A DNA stretch of 55,372 nt, from positions 1 through 55,372 of the forward strand of contig CANGGK010000002.1 in NCBI GenBank assembly GCA_947453475.1, read 5' to 3'. Under the pieces are notes generated by a model, which was not told the origin of the DNA, did not search any database, and saw nothing but the letters and a program-made list of their open reading frames with translations. The DNA is from Microbacteriaceae bacterium (GTDB lineage: Bacteria > Actinomycetota > Actinomycetes > Actinomycetales > Microbacteriaceae). The position numbers and the translations under genes are program-made. This document shows, piece by piece, positions 52,426-55,372 of the stretch (positions within the stretch are counted from its first letter, which is position 1; every line of letters begins with the position of its first letter).

Positions 52426-53306
52426 TAGTTGTAACTAGGCGCAGCCGGCAGCTTCCAGAACTTCTCCAAAACGGTGATGTTCTGCGACTTCATCTCGGTA
52501 GCTAGGTTCACTCCCACATACCTGAAGTGCCAAGGCTCAAACTGGTATCCGGTGGTTGCAGTCTGACCATTCGGGTAGCGCAAGATGAACCCGTACTGCC
52601 AAGAGTTGGCGGCCAACCACTTGCCAGCTTTTGTGGTTGCAAAACAAACCTGGATGGTGCAACCCTGGCCGGCCGCGCTAACATCGGCGGCCAAACCGGT
52701 TTGGTGTTCTGAGTATCCGGGGCGGGCGGCAAGTGCCTCGCCGGCCTTCAAACCGAGCCGGGCAACCTGACGATCGTGCACCGAAACTTGGGTTGCGTAG
52801 CTGCGGTAGCCAGAGTTGAGCAGCAGAGTGCCAGCCTTTGCCTTGAGCATGCCAGCGGCCATCTGGTTCAACGCAACTGCCGTGACCTTGGCAACCTGCA
52901 CACCTTTGAAATAGCCGATCTCTGGTTTATAGGTAATTGGGTTGAGCGGGCGCTGCTTATTGGCAACAACCCAAAGCGAGTTGGCCTTGACCAGCGAGTA
53001 TGAAGTTGGGTTGAAGCAAACTCCGCAAACGACCGGTGCGGTTGTTTCGCCCGGAGGTGTCGCCGGAGTCACGCTAGGCGAAGGGGTGCCGCCGATAGCG
53101 CCAGACGGGTCACCGTTTGCGGTTGGGGTCGGGTTTGGGCTAGCCGGCAACTCAACCTGGTGAGTGTTCTCTGGGGTCGGAGTTGGCGAAGGAGTTGCCG
53201 CCGTGGCCGCAATACCAGCGCCGCCTAAGACCAACGCGCTCGAAATAATCACAGTCAATAGGCGGTTGACTAGAAAAGAGCCGGTTGGGCGTTTAGGCTG
53301 GAACAT
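52422..53306 (-). CDS. D-alanyl-D-alanine carboxypeptidase, VanY/M15B family
   Basis: Exported zinc peptidase of 294 aa that trims peptidoglycan stem peptides. A basic start and hydrophobic helix (LLTVIISSALVLGGAGIAAT, about residues 18-37) form a signal or anchor. A Pro/Thr-rich linker follows. The M15 domain has SGYRSYATQ, then GYSEHQTGLAADV with the His and Asp zinc ligands, and EPWHFRYVG with the catalytic Glu and last His ligand. The start at 53306 is chosen because TAGGCT ends 7 nt before it; an earlier in-frame ATG would read through that box. Confidence 0.9.
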   Translation of the reverse strand: MFQPKRPTGSFLVNRLLTVIISSALVLGGAGIAATAATPSPTPTPENTHQVELPASPNPTPTANGDPSGAIGGTPSPSVTPATPPGETTAPVVCGVCFNPTSYSLVKANSLWVVANKQRPLNPITYKPEIGYFKGVQVAKVTAVALNQMAAGMLKAKAGTLLLNSGYRSYATQVSVHDRQVARLGLKAGEALAARPGYSEHQTGLAADVSAAGQGCTIQVCFATTKAGKWLAANSWQYGFILRYPNGQTATTGYQFEPWHFRYVGVNLATEMKSQNITVLEKFWKLPAAPSYNY

Positions 53307-53390
53307 AAGTTCAAGCCTAACTTCGATAGGCGACATCATCCGGGGGCAGACCCTCGCGATTCAGTTTCAAACACAGAAACGGAGCCGATT

Positions 53391-55070
53391 TTGGCACGTG
53401 CAGAACGCAAAGCCGCAGCAGCGGCCTCAGCTATTTCGGGTGAAATGACCCACAAGCAAATCATGTTGGTTCTAGTTGGCCTCATGTCAGGTATGTTCCT
53501 GTCAGCCCTAGACCAGTCGGTTGTGGGTGCCGCGATGCGCACCATCGCCGATGACCTAAAGGGTCTTGAGCTTCAGGCTTGGGTAACCACCGCCTACCTC
53601 ATCACCTCAACCATCACCACCCCGATCTATGGCAAGCTCGGCGACATCCTTGGTCGTCGTCGACTATTCATCGTGGCAATCACAATCTTCATTTTCGGTT
53701 CGTTGCTTTGTGGCACCGCGGCCGACATGTTCCAGCTGGCCGCTTGGCGTGCGGTGCAGGGTATCGGTGCCGGTGGTCTATTCACCCTCGCACTTACCGT
53801 GCTTGCCGACATCGTGCCACCTCGTGAGCGCGCAAAGTACCAGGGCATGTTCCTCGGCGTCTTCGCTACCTCTTCGGTGCTTGGCCCAATCATCGGTGGT
53901 CTATTCGCCGGTGCGAACCAGATTCTTTGGATCAGCGGATGGCGCTGGGTGTTCCTAATCAACCTGCCAATCGGTATCGTCGCGCTTTTCATGGTGGTCT
54001 CGTTCCTTCACGTTCCACACACCGCAAAGAACCACCGCATCGACTGGCTAGGCGCCGTGACCATCGTCATCGCCGTTGTGCCATTGCTTCTGGTTGCCGA
54101 GAACGGTCGCGACTGGGGTTGGGCTAGCTTCGAGTCGATCGCCATGTATGTAACCGGTGGCGTTGGCATCATCTTGTTCATCCTGGCCGAGCGCGCAGCA
54201 AAGCACGAAGCGCTATTGCCACTTAGCTTGTTCAAGTCACGCACCTTCTCAATGGCGACCATCCTTGGTGTCATCGTGGGTGTTGGCATGTTCGGTGGAA
54301 TGATGACCCTTCCGTTGCTTCTTCAGATTGTTATGGGTGCTACCCCTACCGAGGCTGGCTTCATGATGCTGCCAATGGTTGCCGGCATGATGACCGCAAC
54401 TATCATTTCTGGTCAGATCACCAGCAAGACCGGCAAGTACAAGATGTTTATGGTGATTGGCCCAACCCTGTTGGCGCTCGGTTACTTCTACTTGACCAGC
54501 TTCAACGCTGACACTCAGTACTGGCAGGCATCAATCGGTATGGTTCTAATCGGTCTAGGTCTTGGTCAGCTAATGCAGACTCTGACCCTTGCTGCTCAGA
54601 ACTCGGTTCCGGCATCAGAGGTAGGCGTTGCAACCGCATCGGCAACCTTCTTTCGCCAGATGGGTGGAACCCTGGGTGTTGCCGTGTTCATCTCGATCTT
54701 GTTCAACAACTTGGCCGACACCATCCCTGCCGCTTTCAAGCGCACCGATGTTGCAGCCGGAATCAAGCAGGCGATGCAAGACCCTAAGGTTCTTGCCGAC
54801 CCAAACAATGCCGAGTTCCTAAAGGGCCTTCAGGGTGGCAACATGAGCGCCTTGGCCGGCAAGTTGAACACCGACTCGTCGTTCTTGAACAACCTTGACC
54901 CGCGTCTAGCTCGCCCATTCTTGGTCGGTTTCGCAGACGCCGGTGTCACCGTGTTTACCATCGCGGGTGCCGTAGTTGCAGTTGCTATCGTGATCGCCAT
55001 CTTCACCAAGGCTCCGGCTTTACGCACGAAGTCAGCGGTTCAAGAAGCAGCGGCTGCCGCAGCTCACTAG
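53391..55070 (+). CDS. DHA2-family MFS exporter (EmrB/QacA type)
   Basis: Membrane drug:proton antiporter of 559 aa with about 14 helices. ALDQSVVGAAMRTIADDL (about residues 40-57) is the helix-1 motif of the DHA2 group, GKLGDILGRRRLF is motif A (about 83-95), and AVQGIGAGGLFTL is motif B (about 118-130, with the conserved Arg just before it). A long soluble loop near residues 440-500 precedes the last helix. It probably exports cationic or other toxic compounds; the substrate is unknown. It starts with TTG, with GGAG 6 nt upstream. A strong terminator follows. Confidence 0.92.
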   Translation: MARAERKAAAAASAISGEMTHKQIMLVLVGLMSGMFLSALDQSVVGAAMRTIADDLKGLELQAWVTTAYLITSTITTPIYGKLGDILGRRRLFIVAITIFIFGSLLCGTAADMFQLAAWRAVQGIGAGGLFTLALTVLADIVPPRERAKYQGMFLGVFATSSVLGPIIGGLFAGANQILWISGWRWVFLINLPIGIVALFMVVSFLHVPHTAKNHRIDWLGAVTIVIAVVPLLLVAENGRDWGWASFESIAMYVTGGVGIILFILAERAAKHEALLPLSLFKSRTFSMATILGVIVGVGMFGGMMTLPLLLQIVMGATPTEAGFMMLPMVAGMMTATIISGQITSKTGKYKMFMVIGPTLLALGYFYLTSFNADTQYWQASIGMVLIGLGLGQLMQTLTLAAQNSVPASEVGVATASATFFRQMGGTLGVAVFISILFNNLADTIPAAFKRTDVAAGIKQAMQDPKVLADPNNAEFLKGLQGGNMSALAGKLNTDSSFLNNLDPRLARPFLVGFADAGVTVFTIAGAVVAVAIVIAIFTKAPALRTKSAVQEAAAAAAH

Positions 55071-55085
55071 TAAGTCTCAAATGAG

Positions 55086-55116
55086 AAAACCCCAGGCACC
55101 TAGCGCTTGGGGTTTT
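55086..55116. terminator. Bidirectional terminator between MFS exporter and methyltransferase genes
   Basis: AAAACCCCAGGC pairs with GCTTGGGGTTTT (one G-T pair) across a 7-base loop, with T-runs on both sides. It serves the exporter gene from the left and the convergent methyltransferase gene from the right. Confidence 0.9.
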
Positions 55117-55128
55117 TTCTTTGGCCTA

Positions 55129-55372
55129 CTAAACGAAGTCAACCGGCACGTTGGCCTTGGTGAAACGGTCGCGCATCACGGCGATTGATTCGGGGTTTTG
55201 GTCTACCAGGATGAAGTTGCGGTCGAGCGAGGCCGCCGCAGCACCGGTGGTTCCCGAGCCGCCGAAGAAGTCGATGACTAGGTCGCCCGGGCGCGATGAC
55301 GCCTGGATGATGCGACGCAGAATGCCAAGCGGCTTCTGGGTTGGGTAGCCGGTCTTCTCTTTGCCGGTTGGC
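55129..55372 (-). CDS. Site-specific DNA methyltransferase, 3' part only (window edge)
   Basis: The last 80 codons of an adenine/cytosine-N4 methyltransferase gene. Visible are GYPTQKPLGILRRII, then DLVIDFFGGSGTTGAAA, the SAM-binding motif I, and DRNFILVDQNPESI. Having motif I at the C-terminal end indicates a beta-type enzyme, in which the catalytic (D/N)PPY motif lies earlier, outside the window. Whether it is an orphan or part of a restriction system cannot be judged here. Confidence 0.88.
   Translation of the reverse strand, partial: PTGKEKTGYPTQKPLGILRRIIQASSRPGDLVIDFFGGSGTTGAAAASLDRNFILVDQNPESIAVMRDRFTKANVPVDFV

Overview
The window looks like a chromosomal segment of a small-genome, mid-GC actinobacterium, most likely a Microbacteriaceae relative of the freshwater Rhodoluna/Aquiluna (Luna) type. 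This is an inference from the gene content (DivIVA-like protein, LytR-CpsA-Psr transferase, VanY-type carboxypeptidase, Pr6Pr membrane protein, FeS photolyase), the mid-range GC, very tight gene packing with several convergent 3' overlaps, and many start codons 6-9 nt downstream of a TANNNT box without a Shine-Dalgarno (leaderless style). No stretch longer than 300 bases lacks a gene.

Layout. 1-7600: rlmN (cut by the left edge); a sucrose phosphorylase-like GH13 enzyme with a LacI-type operator; a biotin ECF transporter operon (bioY, ATPase, EcfT) divergent from a TetR regulator across a perfect palindrome; an inositol-monophosphatase-family enzyme; a Tat-exported polysaccharide deacetylase; a dienelactone-hydrolase-family protein. 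7600-15200: FeS-type photolyase translationally coupled to a 50-aa zinc-ribbon protein, pdxH, a Pr6Pr membrane protein, a DUF1801 protein, a heterodimeric ABC exporter with one degenerate ATP site, and a small membrane protein.

15200-43150 is the accessory part. Four very large or large secreted repeat proteins (about 1556, 1816, 1772 and 611 aa) combine BspA-like leucine-rich repeats, BNR-like repeats, InlB/Listeria-Bacteroides repeats, Fn3 and IPT/TIG-like domains. All four end in a divergent OmpA-like domain rather than an LPXTG anchor. Between them lie a YciI-family gene, a Phd/VapC toxin-antitoxin pair, a PadR-controlled FtsX/ATPase exporter and a membrane-anchored esterase. The last 30-50 bases of the yciI gene recur twice more, at the far side of each of these blocks, marking a probable integration or recombination hot spot. 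The array closes with a NarL/DesK-like two-component system, divergent from the 611-aa protein across a 13-bp perfect inverted repeat; it is a candidate regulator of the surface proteins.

43150-55372 returns to housekeeping: tRNA-Arg(ACG), tRNA-Ser(GCT), an LCP transferase, an unrecognised two-gene module with a palindromic promoter, tRNA-Ser(TGA), a HAD phosphatase, serS, a diacylglycerol-kinase-family lipid kinase, a DivIVA-like protein, pheA, pgm, a VanY-type carboxypeptidase, a DHA2 MFS exporter and the 3' part of a DNA methyltransferase cut by the right edge.
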